Counted from the first letter of the stretch, positions 19,626-29,809 are shown. The stretch is 60,308 nt of DNA from an archaeon (GCA_023259115.1 JAHFQW010000008.1:1-60308), one strand, 5' to 3'. The notes: generated by a model not told the origin, from the sequence alone. A program made the numbers and translations.

Positions 19626-20084
19626 TTACGCACTCGCCATTGCCTCTGCGGACACAACATCCCCACCACTTGCTTTGATCTTCTCCGCCGCTTGCGCACT
19701 ACATCTCTCAACGGTTACTTTCAACGCAACAGCTGCATCACCCGCCCCAAGCAACTTCGTATATCCCAACGCCGTTAAATTAACACTGTAACCTTTTCCT
19801 TCTTTAGCCGCTTTTCCTTCAGCCACCCATCGGCCTAACTTCTCAACCGTCAAATCACCAATATTAATAGCTCTGACAACTGTGGCGTCTCGGCGTGCTC
19901 GAAAACCAACACTACCTAAATAAGCATACTTAATCCCTGCTTTCTTCTGTCCTGCTCGCTTACCCGTTCCCGCCATACCACGGCCCCCGCGACTACCCGC
20001 TCCTCGCCGCTTCTTGCGCATACCACCGCCGTGATTACTACTTCCACGATACTTTCCCACTTTCTTACGTTTGTATACAACCAT
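19626..20084 (-). CDS. rpl15: 50S ribosomal protein L15
   Basis: KYRGSSNHGGGMRKKRRGAGSRGGRGMAGTGKRAGQKK. Confidence 0.95.
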   Translation of the reverse strand: MVVYKRKKVGKYRGSSNHGGGMRKKRRGAGSRGGRGMAGTGKRAGQKKAGIKYAYLGSVGFRARRDATVVRAINIGDLTVEKLGRWVAEGKAAKEGKGYSVNLTALGYTKLLGAGDAAVALKVTVERCSAQAAEKIKASGGDVVSAEAMASA

Positions 20085-20134
20085 TATTATTCACCAAATA
20101 TTAATATTCACAAATTGATATTCACAATATCCAA

Positions 20135-20641
20135 TTATAACATCCTCTGAATTAAATCATTAATTTTCTCGCCTCGATTTCCTAATCCGCCACCTGCGAT
20201 AAACGCCACTTTAATTCCCTTGCGTCCAAACCCTTTTCGAGGAGGACTTAATCGAAAATAAGGCAGATAATCTTTTCCTGCAACCGAGAGCATATCATAC
20301 GAATACTTTTTCTTGCTATCCATCTTGCGGCCTAAAAAGAGCACGCCGCGCTTCTTCACCAGTTCACCAAACACGTCATCAGAGATTGGCCCATACGTAA
20401 CATAATCTTTCACTCGTACAACCATCCCACGAATGGAAGGTGTATCTTCAACAATCGTACAATGGTTTTTTCTATTTAAATGCAACATGCGTAACGTATC
20501 TTTCGTTTCCCTATTCAAATCAATTAACCCGCGAACAAGTACTACCACTAACTTTCCTGCACTCTTCTCTGATTGTGGTGCCACTTTCTTTGCTAGTTCC
20601 GTTTTCTTATCCACATTCATATTCTTCACAATTGTTGCCAT
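20135..20641 (-). CDS. rpl30: 50S ribosomal protein L30
   Basis: VVLVRGLIDLNRETKDTLRMLHLNRKNHCTIVEDTPSIRGMVVRVKDYVTYG; syntenic position. Confidence 0.95.
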   Translation of the reverse strand: MATIVKNMNVDKKTELAKKVAPQSEKSAGKLVVVLVRGLIDLNRETKDTLRMLHLNRKNHCTIVEDTPSIRGMVVRVKDYVTYGPISDDVFGELVKKRGVLFLGRKMDSKKKYSYDMLSVAGKDYLPYFRLSPPRKGFGRKGIKVAFIAGGGLGNRGEKINDLIQRML

Positions 20642-20710
20642 AGTCAATACCTTTTAAATTACATTCGAAACTATAATTTTTATAATACTTGTTAATCTCA
20701 CATTAATCAT

Positions 20711-21565
20711 TTACACAACTTGTTCAGCCTGTGCTTCTACTTTTTCTTCTACCGGCATCTCGGCACGAACACGTCCTTCTACAATTCCTAACTTTGCCAC
20801 ATCTCCTGGCTTAATTTTCACTTCAGATAATTTTTTAAGTGCATCAAACAACGCATAAATCAAATTTAATTTAGTCTTGGTCTGCCCCTCAGTTGTACTC
20901 CAGACATCTTTTATCCCTGCAAGCGCTAAAATCTTTGCACACTCTTTCTCAATACATAAGCCTTTTCCTTTTGGTGCCGGCATCAAAGTGATACGCACAG
21001 ACCCGCATCGACCTGTTACCGCAAACGGAATCGAATTCGCCTCTCTTTGATCTGTTTCCCAACTGCCACATCCCCGTCGGATACGAAGTAAATGTAATCG
21101 AGCATTACGTCGCGCTTTATCCCGTGCAGGAACTGTCTCTTTGCTTTTTCCAAGACCCATCCCCACATATCCGTTCTTATTGCCAATAATACAACAAGTA
21201 GTAAACTGGATTCTATTTCCTTCTTTAGTCTTCTTCTGTGTCTGCCTGAAAATCCGACGTTGTCCACCGCCAAATTTACCCTTCGCCTGGCCAATCAACA
21301 ATAAATCTTCTTCCAAATCAGGCAATAATTTTGTTGCAATCTCTGCCTCTAAAATCGTGTATCCTTGATCAAACACCACATCAATATCAGAAATCTTACC
21401 TTCCTTCACCATCTTACCTAACGCTGTCTTAGGCTGCCATGCTGCTTCTCGTGCCTGTACTTCCTCAAGCCCAACATCTGCCGCTTTGACTTCTACATCA
21501 CTCTTTCGAGCTCCCGCTCTTCTCTTTCCAAACTTTTCCCTTGCTCCAAATTTCTCTTTTGCCAT
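20711..21565 (-). CDS. rps5: 30S ribosomal protein S5
   Basis: RIQFTTCCIIGNKNGYVGMGLGKSKETVPARDKARRNA; syntenic position. Confidence 0.96.
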   Translation of the reverse strand: MAKEKFGAREKFGKRRAGARKSDVEVKAADVGLEEVQAREAAWQPKTALGKMVKEGKISDIDVVFDQGYTILEAEIATKLLPDLEEDLLLIGQAKGKFGGGQRRIFRQTQKKTKEGNRIQFTTCCIIGNKNGYVGMGLGKSKETVPARDKARRNARLHLLRIRRGCGSWETDQREANSIPFAVTGRCGSVRITLMPAPKGKGLCIEKECAKILALAGIKDVWSTTEGQTKTKLNLIYALFDALKKLSEVKIKPGDVAKLGIVEGRVRAEMPVEEKVEAQAEQVV

Positions 21566-21664
21566 AGTAGTATACACCAATTGTAATATGTAATTGACCG
21601 CAATATGTAATTATTTTTTTATTCTTTCTAACTTACTTTAATTTGTTATCTCTCCCATAACTTT

Positions 21665-22252
21665 TTATTTCATTTTCTCTTGCAACACTTTTTGCTTAAC
21701 CGCATCAAAAGCCTGTGACATCTGTTCAGGCGCCGCATTGCTTTTTAAATATTGTGTAAATTGTGAAGCATTCTTTCCTTGCTTTTGTGACGCGTAATGC
21801 GCAATATGCCCACCCTTTAATCTCTCAGCAGGCATCTGTCCAACTTCTGCATCATGAGGCACCTGCATACCGCCATCAACTAAACCTTTCAAAAATGCAA
21901 AACACTTGCCGCCTTTTAATGGTTGTTTAAATCCCGTATCTAATACCGCTTCCTTAATCCCTAACGCAACCGCTCTGCGAGCAAATAAAACACCTGTTAG
22001 ATACGCCGCAGGAATATTTTTAAAAGAATATTTCCATCCTAATGAACTCAATCCTTTTCGTGAATCCACACCAACTAACACTTTATCGCCACTCGGTGCA
22101 AACGTAATTAACTGCGCTAAAATTTTCTGATTAGTAAATCGCAAAACAACTCGAGGCATCTGACCCATCAACAAACGTAATCGCTTCTTATAATTAGTTC
22201 TCGCTTCACGCTTGCGTCTGTACAACACTGTTCTAGGTTTTAATGATTTCAT
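21665..22252 (-). CDS. rpl18: 50S ribosomal protein L18
   Basis: TNYKKRLRLLMGQMPRVVLRFTNQKILAQLI; syntenic position. Confidence 0.95.
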   Translation of the reverse strand: MKSLKPRTVLYRRKREARTNYKKRLRLLMGQMPRVVLRFTNQKILAQLITFAPSGDKVLVGVDSRKGLSSLGWKYSFKNIPAAYLTGVLFARRAVALGIKEAVLDTGFKQPLKGGKCFAFLKGLVDGGMQVPHDAEVGQMPAERLKGGHIAHYASQKQGKNASQFTQYLKSNAAPEQMSQAFDAVKQKVLQEKMK

Positions 22253-22292
22253 GATAAGTATGAAATAAATAAGTCAAAAGAGATATGACTTT

Positions 22293-22751
22293 TTATTTTC
22301 CTCCCGTTTTCGCGTTTACTAAGTTACGCTCTGCCAGATACAATTTAATGTGACGCTTATTCCTAAAGTATCCGCCTTTACACATATTATATAATACTCT
22401 ATAATTTTGTGTTGAAACTAAATTTTTTTCACGCAACTCCCGAATGAAATTTCGCTGTGTTCGAATACGTAACATCCATTGTTCTTTTCGTGGCACCGCT
22501 GCAAAATGAGACCCTTCTTTACTTCCTCTATTCTTACGTCGTCCTTTTCTTTTCTGAGCTGCCAACTTTCGTGCTCTTCCCCTTGATTGCTCATTGACAC
22601 CTGCTTTGTAAATTTTACCAACCGCCACCAATCCACGAATATCGGAACGTGTAATCGCTTTTTCTATATCTGCCGAAGCGTCCGCTGCAAAACGCACTTT
22701 ACTCGCAGCTGTACCCAGCACAGATGCCGCTAATCTTTTTTTAGGATTCAT
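22293..22751 (-). CDS. rpl19e: 50S ribosomal protein L19e
   Basis: RGRARKLAAQKRKGRRKNRGSKEG; RTQRNFIRELREKNLVSTQNYRVLYNMCKGGYFRNKRHIKLYL. Confidence 0.96.
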   Translation of the reverse strand: MNPKKRLAASVLGTAASKVRFAADASADIEKAITRSDIRGLVAVGKIYKAGVNEQSRGRARKLAAQKRKGRRKNRGSKEGSHFAAVPRKEQWMLRIRTQRNFIRELREKNLVSTQNYRVLYNMCKGGYFRNKRHIKLYLAERNLVNAKTGGK

Positions 22752-22843
22752 AGTCTCACGTTGGTATATTTTATTGATCTTTTCTTATTGACATTTCTTA
22801 TTACGATTTTCTTATTACTGTTTTAGGTTTTTATTAATGCTTT

Positions 22844-23488
22844 TTATTGACGTTTTATTAATTCTTTCTCCACCGCTTCCCTCTCTTCTTGTTGTACTTG
22901 TTGCGCATCTTCTTTCTGATCCGTTGAAGCCGCAACATTACTCGAAGTTTTTACTGCCTTCGCCGCTGATTTTGCCTCATCTTCTTTCTTCTTCTTCTCT
23001 TCTGCTCTCTTAAGTTTTTCTTGTTCTTTTTTCGTCTTCTCTTGTGTTTTTTGCACTTTTGCTTTAGTACGAATTTGAAATGCCGTTGTGATTTTCTCAA
23101 CCGTCTTTGCAATATTTTTGACGCTCAAAACTCGAATCTTTTTCTGCTCAGCTACTGCAAGTAACACTAACCGTTTTTTACCACCAACTGTACTCCCAAT
23201 CACCGCACCTTGTGTAACTGGATTCAAACGTGACATCTCTGCTTCGGTATGCACAACAATTTTTTGTAATCCCGAGGAATGTAATCCTCGAACCGCTCTA
23301 GGTGAACCATATCCTGGACGAGGCAGCGCCAACCGATTACCTGTACGCTGACGTATGGGAGAATGTAATCCCCGTGGATACCTCCATCTCGCTTTAACCC
23401 CTGCTTGATACTTTGATTCTTTAACCACAAAGCCCGGCTTACCCTTCTTTGCTTTTTTTCGAATCTCCAATAATTTTTTAATATCCAT
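22844..23488 (-). CDS. rpl32e: 50S ribosomal protein L32e with long charged C-terminal extension
   Basis: ARWRYPRGLHSPIRQRTGNRLALPRPGYGSPRAVRGLHSSGLQKIVVH; ~70-aa K/E/A-rich tail. Confidence 0.94.
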   Translation of the reverse strand: MDIKKLLEIRKKAKKGKPGFVVKESKYQAGVKARWRYPRGLHSPIRQRTGNRLALPRPGYGSPRAVRGLHSSGLQKIVVHTEAEMSRLNPVTQGAVIGSTVGGKKRLVLLAVAEQKKIRVLSVKNIAKTVEKITTAFQIRTKAKVQKTQEKTKKEQEKLKRAEEKKKKEDEAKSAAKAVKTSSNVAASTDQKEDAQQVQQEEREAVEKELIKRQ

Positions 23489-23578
23489 TGTATATACACC
23501 AATTATCTTAAGTATTATTTCATTAACCTATTACTTCCAATCACATTTAACATCATATTTAATCTAATCCTAAACTCC

Positions 23579-24115
23579 TCATTTCCCACTCTTTGTAACA
23601 ATGTAACAACCATCCTGAAAAATACGTCTATCTCGATTAGTGATACGGCATAAATTCTCAATTTTGGACGCCATCAAGCCTGCTTTCTCTTTATCAGTAC
23701 TAGTAATTATCACATCAGTATCCTTCACCTTAACATCAACACCTTTCACAAGAGCGACTTTTCGTGGCACCGCTTCCCCTAAAAAGTTCTTAATCACAAA
23801 ATCCTGTCCTGCAACTGTTACAGTCATAGGAAAATGACCGGAACAAATTTTAAGTAAATACGTATGAACTTCTTGAACTCCTTTGACCATATTAACAATA
23901 TGTGCTTTAAATGAACCAACCATCATCTTTTCACGTTTAGTCCCTTTTGTCACTTTGAGTAAAACTTTTCCACCCTCAACACTAATCATAACACGAGGAT
24001 GAACTAATTCACGCTCAACTTCTCCTTTAGGACCTTTTACACGAAGCACTGTTCCCGTATACGTTGCACTAACTCCCTGTTCCAAAAGTACTTCCCGAAC
24101 AATGTCATCTTTCAT
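23579..24115 (-). CDS. rpl6: 50S ribosomal protein L6
   Basis: VLRVKGPKGEVERELVHP; KAHIVNMVKGVQEVHTYLLKICSGHFPMTV. Confidence 0.95.
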   Translation of the reverse strand: MKDDIVREVLLEQGVSATYTGTVLRVKGPKGEVERELVHPRVMISVEGGKVLLKVTKGTKREKMMVGSFKAHIVNMVKGVQEVHTYLLKICSGHFPMTVTVAGQDFVIKNFLGEAVPRKVALVKGVDVKVKDTDVIITSTDKEKAGLMASKIENLCRITNRDRRIFQDGCYIVTKSGK

Positions 24116-24161
24116 GGTATAATATAATTAATGATAGCAATTAAATTATTAAATTGTTAGA

Positions 24162-24563
24162 TTAATAACAATATGCTAACAGCTTCCCTCCAATATTCTT
24201 CTGTTTTGCATCAAGATGAGTCATAACTCCTTGCGGCGTTGACACCACAATTACTCCAAAATCTTTTGCAGGCAAGTATCGCTTCTCCCATTTTTCAAAC
24301 TCATTCTTCTTTGTTGAAAACCTTGGCTTAACAACCCCGCACTTATTGATATTGCCCAGCAAACTCAACTTCAAGATAGTCCCTCGGCCATCTTCTATTT
24401 CTTCATAGCCACCAACATAACTACGTTCTTGCAAAAGCGATAAAACTTTTTTAATCATCTTAGATGCGGGAACGAGCATTACTTCGCGCTTTCCCACTCG
24501 TTCTGCATTCATTATTTTTGACAACACTGCCGCCAACGGATCATTTAACATTTTTTCCCTCAC
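24162..24563 (-). CDS. rps8: 30S ribosomal protein S8
   Basis: DPLAAVLSKIMNAERVGKREVMLVPASKMIKKVLSLLQERSYVGGYE. Confidence 0.95.
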   Translation of the reverse strand: MREKMLNDPLAAVLSKIMNAERVGKREVMLVPASKMIKKVLSLLQERSYVGGYEEIEDGRGTILKLSLLGNINKCGVVKPRFSTKKNEFEKWEKRYLPAKDFGVIVVSTPQGVMTHLDAKQKNIGGKLLAYCY

Positions 24564-24637
24564 TTCAAATCATGTATTGTTATATTTTGTTGTATTATTA
24601 TTTTAACTTTTTAATTTTAATTTTTTATCAATCAGCT

Positions 24638-24868
24638 TTAACTGAATTTTTTAAATCCCAAGCCCAACGCCATCTCCCGAAAACACAATCGGCATAAATG
24701 TAACGTATACTTGTTAATTTGTGCGCCATTTCGACCACAGTTTTTACACTTGCGCAACCCAATGCCGCAACTTCGTTTTTTAGGTTGATTGTGTTTGATA
24801 TACTTCGCTTTTTTAACCGGCTTTGCATCCAGTTGCGTAAACATTTTACGATAATCGCTTGTTGTCAT
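24638..24868 (-). CDS. rps14: 30S ribosomal protein S14 (zinc-binding type)
   Basis: GLRKCKNCGRNGAQINKYTLHLCRLCFREMALGLGFKK. Confidence 0.94.
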   Translation of the reverse strand: MTTSDYRKMFTQLDAKPVKKAKYIKHNQPKKRSCGIGLRKCKNCGRNGAQINKYTLHLCRLCFREMALGLGFKKFS

Positions 24869-24871
24869 GGC

Positions 24872-25390
24872 TTAATTGACCTCCACTCCTTGGTGCTTCA
24901 AAAAAGCCATTGCGTCTTCTTTGGTAATTCGTTGAGCTCGACCCACTCTTGTTTGCTTATTTCGACGTCGTTTAACACGATATCCCGGCCTCTCTAACGT
25001 AACGGCTACTTCTAACCCCATAATCTTAAGTTCAGGATCGTACTCAATCCCACCAATATCAATATACTCAGGAATACCAAACGAAACATTACCCTGCATA
25101 TCAAAATTACTCGCAGACAACTTATTTTCTTTTGCGACAAGTAACCTTTTAAGCAACTGTTCCGCATTCTTACGCACGGTAACCTTACATCCAATCGCCA
25201 ATCCCGGACGTAATCCCCACCCAGGAATCCTCTTGCCCGTAATTGTTTTAACCGGCTTGTAGGGTTTACCTAAAATTTCCAGTAACTTGAGACCTCTTTT
25301 AAGTAAATCTTCACTTTTGCCAGATCCCACATTAAGCGTAACTTTCGCTATGTGAATCTTCTTCATTGGATTTTCGATTGCTTTTTTCAT
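24872..25390 (-). CDS. rpl5: 50S ribosomal protein L5
   Basis: NPMKKIHIAKVTLNVGSGKSEDLLKRGLKLLEILGKPYKPVKTITGKRIPGWGLRPGLAIGCKVTVR. Confidence 0.96.
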   Translation of the reverse strand: MKKAIENPMKKIHIAKVTLNVGSGKSEDLLKRGLKLLEILGKPYKPVKTITGKRIPGWGLRPGLAIGCKVTVRKNAEQLLKRLLVAKENKLSASNFDMQGNVSFGIPEYIDIGGIEYDPELKIMGLEVAVTLERPGYRVKRRRNKQTRVGRAQRITKEDAMAFLKHQGVEVN

Positions 25391-25457
25391 GGTTGAATAG
25401 TATAAATCATATCAATTTATTTTTTTAATTTTTCAATTTATTCTTTAACTAAATTAC

Positions 25458-26147
25458 TTATTTAGCGTGAATTGTCATCTCCGCCGTTTTTTCACCTACA
25501 ACGTAAACATACTCCCGTAATGTCTCAACTTCTTCTTTCTCGCGTTGATAAACCGCCTGTGAACCTTTTAGCGATTTTAATTGACCCACTTCACCACTAT
25601 GCTTCCCTTTTGTCAGAAAGATATGTGCTCCTTCTTTGAGTGGGAACACTTTCTTAATCTGTAAACTAGGCAGCGCCACAAGCACACTATCTCCCACTGA
25701 AATGGTAATATCGCTAGTGACATTCTTGCCATCGAATAAGTGATATTGGATTTTTTTACCACGCAACATCGTTTTGCCTACAACTTTACTCACTTTGATA
25801 GCGCTCTCCGCCGCGGGAATTTCTGCAATATGCAATCGCCCTTTATCATCTAATATAACACGATAATGTTTTTTATGATCCACAACAGTAATTACATCAA
25901 ATAATCCCACCATAAACTGATGATCTTTTCGTCTAACACCATCAACCAACACTTCTTTTGCGATAAGTAATTTCCTAATTTCACCCATTGTTACCGCCAA
26001 ATGCAAAACATCCCTCAAAATCGTCCCTAAAGCAAGACCCATCTCTAACGTATGCGCGCCAGGATTTGGACGAACTGCATACATATGTGCCGATCGATCA
26101 ATAAACCAGCTTTTGGGTGCCGCAATGCGCTTCATGTGATTTTTCAT
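25458..26147 (-). CDS. rps4e: 30S ribosomal protein S4e
   Basis: MKRIAAPKSWFIDRSAHMYAVRPNPGAHTLEMGLALGTILRDVL. Confidence 0.95.
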   Translation of the reverse strand: MKNHMKRIAAPKSWFIDRSAHMYAVRPNPGAHTLEMGLALGTILRDVLHLAVTMGEIRKLLIAKEVLVDGVRRKDHQFMVGLFDVITVVDHKKHYRVILDDKGRLHIAEIPAAESAIKVSKVVGKTMLRGKKIQYHLFDGKNVTSDITISVGDSVLVALPSLQIKKVFPLKEGAHIFLTKGKHSGEVGQLKSLKGSQAVYQREKEEVETLREYVYVVGEKTAEMTIHAK

Positions 26148-26177
26148 AATTTCAAACCTTGTTATTTTCTCACTTTA

Positions 26178-26627
26178 TTACTTTTTCACTTTATTATTTC
26201 TCAAATTAGTAGTAGGTGTAACTCCCGCAGTATCGCTTTTCTTGAAACTCTCAAGTTTAGTACGTCGTAGAGCATCTCCCAGATCTAACTCTGTAATCAT
26301 GACTACTGATGCACGTAGAGGAACAGCCACTTTGCTTCCATCTTTCTTAAGCGCATCCATCCCATAAACATAAATTCTCTCTCGCTTTAACTCAACTCGT
26401 TCCACTTTCCCTTCTTTCTTAGCAAATTGACCACGTAACACTCTTACCTTGTCGCCTTTGCGTACTTGCACCGCTCGCAATCCATATTTTTTTCTCAAAT
26501 CCACAGACAAATGAGCATGCATCAAACTCTGCTTGACATGTAGTGGAGCACTATAGCGATAAAGCCTCTGCTTTCTCGACTGCGTACTCGCCCTCCAAAC
26601 TCGCGCAAATGATGTTGTTTTTGTCAT
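26178..26627 (-). CDS. rpl24: 50S ribosomal protein L24
   Basis: MHAHLSVDLRKKYGLRAVQVRKGDKVRVLRGQFAKKEGKVERV. Confidence 0.95.
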   Translation of the reverse strand: MTKTTSFARVWRASTQSRKQRLYRYSAPLHVKQSLMHAHLSVDLRKKYGLRAVQVRKGDKVRVLRGQFAKKEGKVERVELKRERIYVYGMDALKKDGSKVAVPLRASVVMITELDLGDALRRTKLESFKKSDTAGVTPTTNLRNNKVKK

Positions 26628-26687
26628 AGTAATACTCAGTTAGTTATTCATCTCAGTTAGTTATTCATAGTGTATACAATCAACATT

Positions 26688-27089
26688 TTATACAATAATA
26701 CTCGCAACTTTAGCAACCATCGGCCATCTCTCTGCCACTTCTTTAGCGATTGGACCCTTGTAAATTGTCCCTTTGGGATTTCCTTTTTCATCTTTTAATA
26801 TCACACACGCATTATCCTCAAATTTAACTCGTGTACCATCCGGTCTGCGAAACTCTTTTTTTTGTCGAACAATAATTGCCGGAACAACCGTTTTACGCAT
26901 TTCTAATTTTCCTTTCTTGACCGCAACCATCACTAAATCGCCAATGCCCGCTGCCGGAAGTCGTCCGCGCACCGTCTTATGGCCAATAACTGCAATAAGC
27001 TTTACCACTTTCGCTCCCGAATTGTCACATGTTCCAACCTCTGCTTGAAGAGGTAATGCTCGAGGGATGCTACTTTTAAGGGTTTTCAT
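26688..27089 (-). CDS. rpl14: 50S ribosomal protein L14
   Basis: GTCDNSGAKVVKLIAVIGHKTVRGRLPAAGIGDLVMVAVKKGK. Confidence 0.96.
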   Translation of the reverse strand: MKTLKSSIPRALPLQAEVGTCDNSGAKVVKLIAVIGHKTVRGRLPAAGIGDLVMVAVKKGKLEMRKTVVPAIIVRQKKEFRRPDGTRVKFEDNACVILKDEKGNPKGTIYKGPIAKEVAERWPMVAKVASIIV

Positions 27090-27514
27090 TATTGTTCACC
27101 CTCAGTAACTTGTTTTGCCTGTTTCTTTTTGACTTTACCTGCCACTTCCTGCTCAATTTCTCTCTTTGTCAGTGCACTCGCCGGCGTTGTTACTTGAATA
27201 ATGACGTGATCTTTAGTTTTACTCAATGGTCTTGTCTTGACAGCCACAACTTCATCACCTAATTGCGCATCTAAACACATAGGATTATGAACACGCAATG
27301 TATAACGGCGAATTTCATAACGCTCATACTTAGGCACGTACGAAGACTTATGCCACTCAACTGTTGCCGATCGATTGGTATCTTTCTTGACAACCTTGCC
27401 CTGCAGCTGTTCTGGTTTTACCGTCAAGCCGCCATGGAAAGGACATTTTTTATCAGTACACGATTTAGCCGGAGCTGCTACTCCAAGCACGCTATGTTGT
27501 TGTGTTGTAACCAT
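27089..27514 (-). CDS. rps17: 30S ribosomal protein S17 (start trimmed to 27514)
   Basis: KCPFHGGLTVKPEQLQGKVVKKDTNRSATVEWHKSSYVPKYERYEIRRYTLRVHNP. Confidence 0.94.
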   Translation of the reverse strand: MVTTQQHSVLGVAAPAKSCTDKKCPFHGGLTVKPEQLQGKVVKKDTNRSATVEWHKSSYVPKYERYEIRRYTLRVHNPMCLDAQLGDEVVAVKTRPLSKTKDHVIIQVTTPASALTKREIEQEVAGKVKKKQAKQVTEGEQ

Positions 27515-27578
27515 TGTTTTCCCTATTATGTATATTATATCTATTTTGTTGTAAGTGTGATTTTTTAAACTTTTGTAG

Positions 27579-27839
27579 TTATCCTTTGACTCGTTCTTCC
27601 GGCCGCTTTGCCAACATCTTTCCTGACAACTTCCCCGTTGTATCCTCAACCTCAATCTCGATCTGGGTCTTGAGTAACCTTCGTTGTCTACCGCTACTCT
27701 CAACAAGCAACGTCATTTTTGTCTCATCAACTATTTTCCCTCGCAAACCTACAAGCCCTGGATTCGTGGAACCAACCACTTTAATCATTCGACCTATAAG
27801 TTCATGAGGATAACTTTTCTTTCCACCAAAATATTTCAT
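27579..27839 (-). CDS. rnp1: ribonuclease P protein component 1 (Rpp29/Pop4 homolog)
   Basis: HELIGRMIKVVGSTNPGLVGLRGKIVDETKMTLLVES; syntenic between SUI1/L29 and S17. Confidence 0.92.
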   Translation of the reverse strand: MKYFGGKKSYPHELIGRMIKVVGSTNPGLVGLRGKIVDETKMTLLVESSGRQRRLLKTQIEIEVEDTTGKLSGKMLAKRPEERVKG

Positions 27840-27849
27840 TTTGATGAAC

Positions 27850-28170
27850 CTACATACTGCCCATAGCATCGTCAAGCACAATCATCTCTTCCGGAAACCC
27901 TAATTCCACAAGCGTTTTCTTCGCGCGAAACTTGTGATCACCTTGTAGCTCGATTGCGCCGTTTTTCGCCGTGCCGCCGCATGCAAACTTTGATTTAAGC
28001 ATACGAAACACCTCATCAAGGTTTGCTTCTTTAGTAATACCCTCGATAATGGTGTACTTCTTGCCAAACTTTCTTTTTTCGATTTTAACAATGATTTTCT
28101 GTTGCTCGCGTGCAATAGTCTCACACACGCACAAATCTTGGGGTAGCCCACATTGATTACAAACAACCAT
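27850..28170 (-). CDS. sui1: translation initiation factor SUI1/aIF1
   Basis: IIVKIEKRKFGKKYTIIEGI ... SKFACGGTAKNGAIELQGDHKFRAKKTLVELGF. Confidence 0.94.
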   Translation of the reverse strand: MVVCNQCGLPQDLCVCETIAREQQKIIVKIEKRKFGKKYTIIEGITKEANLDEVFRMLKSKFACGGTAKNGAIELQGDHKFRAKKTLVELGFPEEMIVLDDAMGSM

Positions 28171-28175
28171 TGAGC

Positions 28176-28373
28176 TTAAACCTTCCTCCGTTCATGCAAC
28201 ACCATCATCAGCCTTGCAATGTTTTTCTTTGACTGTTTAAACTTACCCACATTGGCAACATTAGCGCCACTATGAACTTGACTATTTTGTTTTAACACTT
28301 CTTTTCGTAACTCACGCAGCCTAGCTTCTACCTCTTCTGATTGCAAATCTCGTAACGCTTTAATTGTTTTCAT
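28176..28373 (-). CDS. rpl29: 50S ribosomal protein L29
   Basis: LRDLQSEEVEARLRELRKEVLKQNSQ; NIARLMMVLHERRK. Confidence 0.93.
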   Translation of the reverse strand: MKTIKALRDLQSEEVEARLRELRKEVLKQNSQVHSGANVANVGKFKQSKKNIARLMMVLHERRKV

Positions 28374-28419
28374 GAGTGTGGATACCTTATTCTTTATACT
28401 TATTCATTAAACCGATTCA

Positions 28420-29247
28420 TTAGACTTTATCCTCAACTTCCTGTGAATCGTTCACTTTATTTTCAACCGCTTCATCCATTTTAGCCGTTTTTTCTTCTTC
28501 AACTTTTATTTCTTTCTTCTTGGGTGCTTTTTTCTTTTCACTCTTCTCCGCTTTCTCTCCTGTTTTTTTTCGTTTACTCTCTTTACCTTCAGTGGATGAA
28601 TCTTTTGGCACACTACCAACTAAAGGAGTTTCTTCCACTACCTGATCTAATTCTTTTTTGATTTCAACATGATCGGGTAGTACAATACCCGGAGGCATAA
28701 TACTTACTTGTACACCAATAATTCCTGTCTTTAATAACGCTGCAGTTTTCGCTTTGAGTACACCTGATGTCGCAATCTCGCCGCATTTCTTTAAATAACC
28801 TTGATAAAAACGCCAACTCTTTGCTCGAGCGCCTGGAATCTTACCCGAAATTAATAACTCAATACCCAGTGCACCCGACTTCATCACATTTTCCATAATC
28901 TTATGACCAATACTTTTAAATCGAGCGGAACCAAATCGCTCAAGTGATCCTGCAATCCTATCCGCCACAATCGCTGCATCAAGATAGGGATTCTTCACTT
29001 CATTAATTTCAATTTGGGGATTTTCTAACTTGAAATCCTGCTTCAACACCCTAGTCAAATCACGGATATTAGCACCTTTGGAACCAACAATTAAACTAGG
29101 TCTGCTAGCATAAATAATAATCTTCTCACCCAATGGAATTTTTTTTAACTTAATCTGCGAAATGCCCGCCCCTTTGAGTTTGCTCTCGACATATTGCTTT
29201 ATGTAAAACTCTTTTGTTTTTTGTGATATAAAGTCGCGCTCAATCAT
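28420..29247 (-). CDS. rps3: 30S ribosomal protein S3 with long charged C-terminal tail
   Basis: GIIVYASRPSLIVGSKGANI-type KH motif (IIIYASRPSLIVGSKGANIRDLTRVL); tail of about 70 K/E residues-rich. Confidence 0.95.
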   Translation of the reverse strand: MIERDFISQKTKEFYIKQYVESKLKGAGISQIKLKKIPLGEKIIIYASRPSLIVGSKGANIRDLTRVLKQDFKLENPQIEINEVKNPYLDAAIVADRIAGSLERFGSARFKSIGHKIMENVMKSGALGIELLISGKIPGARAKSWRFYQGYLKKCGEIATSGVLKAKTAALLKTGIIGVQVSIMPPGIVLPDHVEIKKELDQVVEETPLVGSVPKDSSTEGKESKRKKTGEKAEKSEKKKAPKKKEIKVEEEKTAKMDEAVENKVNDSQEVEDKV

Positions 29248-29296
29248 AGTGTATTTCCTTCATTAATTTTATATCTTTTTCTCTGTATATTCTTCA

Positions 29297-29809
29297 TTAA
29301 CCAGGCATGGTTTTTTTTGCTTTAGGTTTTTGTTCAACCTTGCTTTTCTCTTTTACAGATGAACTCTCCTTTTTGCTTGTTTTTTCTTTTCGTTCTGTAA
29401 CTTCAATTTCAATATGCGATCTTTTCGTTTTAAATCGCTGTCTCTTCCCCGTAAAAGGAATAGCTGCTTTATTAGCCAGCAATTTGGTTATCACTAAACT
29501 ATTAATATCAAGCCCTTTATATTGTGCGTTTGCTTCTGCTGATTGAATCAAACGCAGGAAAAATTTTGCTGCTTTTTGAGGATATCGACCGCTCCCCATT
29601 CCAGGTTTATGTCCTAAATCCATTGTCGCTTTTGTAAAAGGCAACGCTTTTTTCAAATGCATGATTTCCTCAAGATACACTTTCGCAAACGCCGTTTTCT
29701 TAAAACGAAAATGGTTGCTGATTTCTACCCCATGTTTTGTAGAGATAGGTAAATTAGTCATCCTTGCGCAAGCACTATGTACATGTTCCGTTTGTTGTTT
29801 GTCAGCCAT
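29297..29809 (-). CDS. rpl22: 50S ribosomal protein L22
   Basis: GHKPGMGSGRYPQKAAKFFLRLIQSAEANAQYKGLDINSLVI. Confidence 0.94.
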   Translation of the reverse strand: MADKQQTEHVHSACARMTNLPISTKHGVEISNHFRFKKTAFAKVYLEEIMHLKKALPFTKATMDLGHKPGMGSGRYPQKAAKFFLRLIQSAEANAQYKGLDINSLVITKLLANKAAIPFTGKRQRFKTKRSHIEIEVTERKEKTSKKESSSVKEKSKVEQKPKAKKTMPG

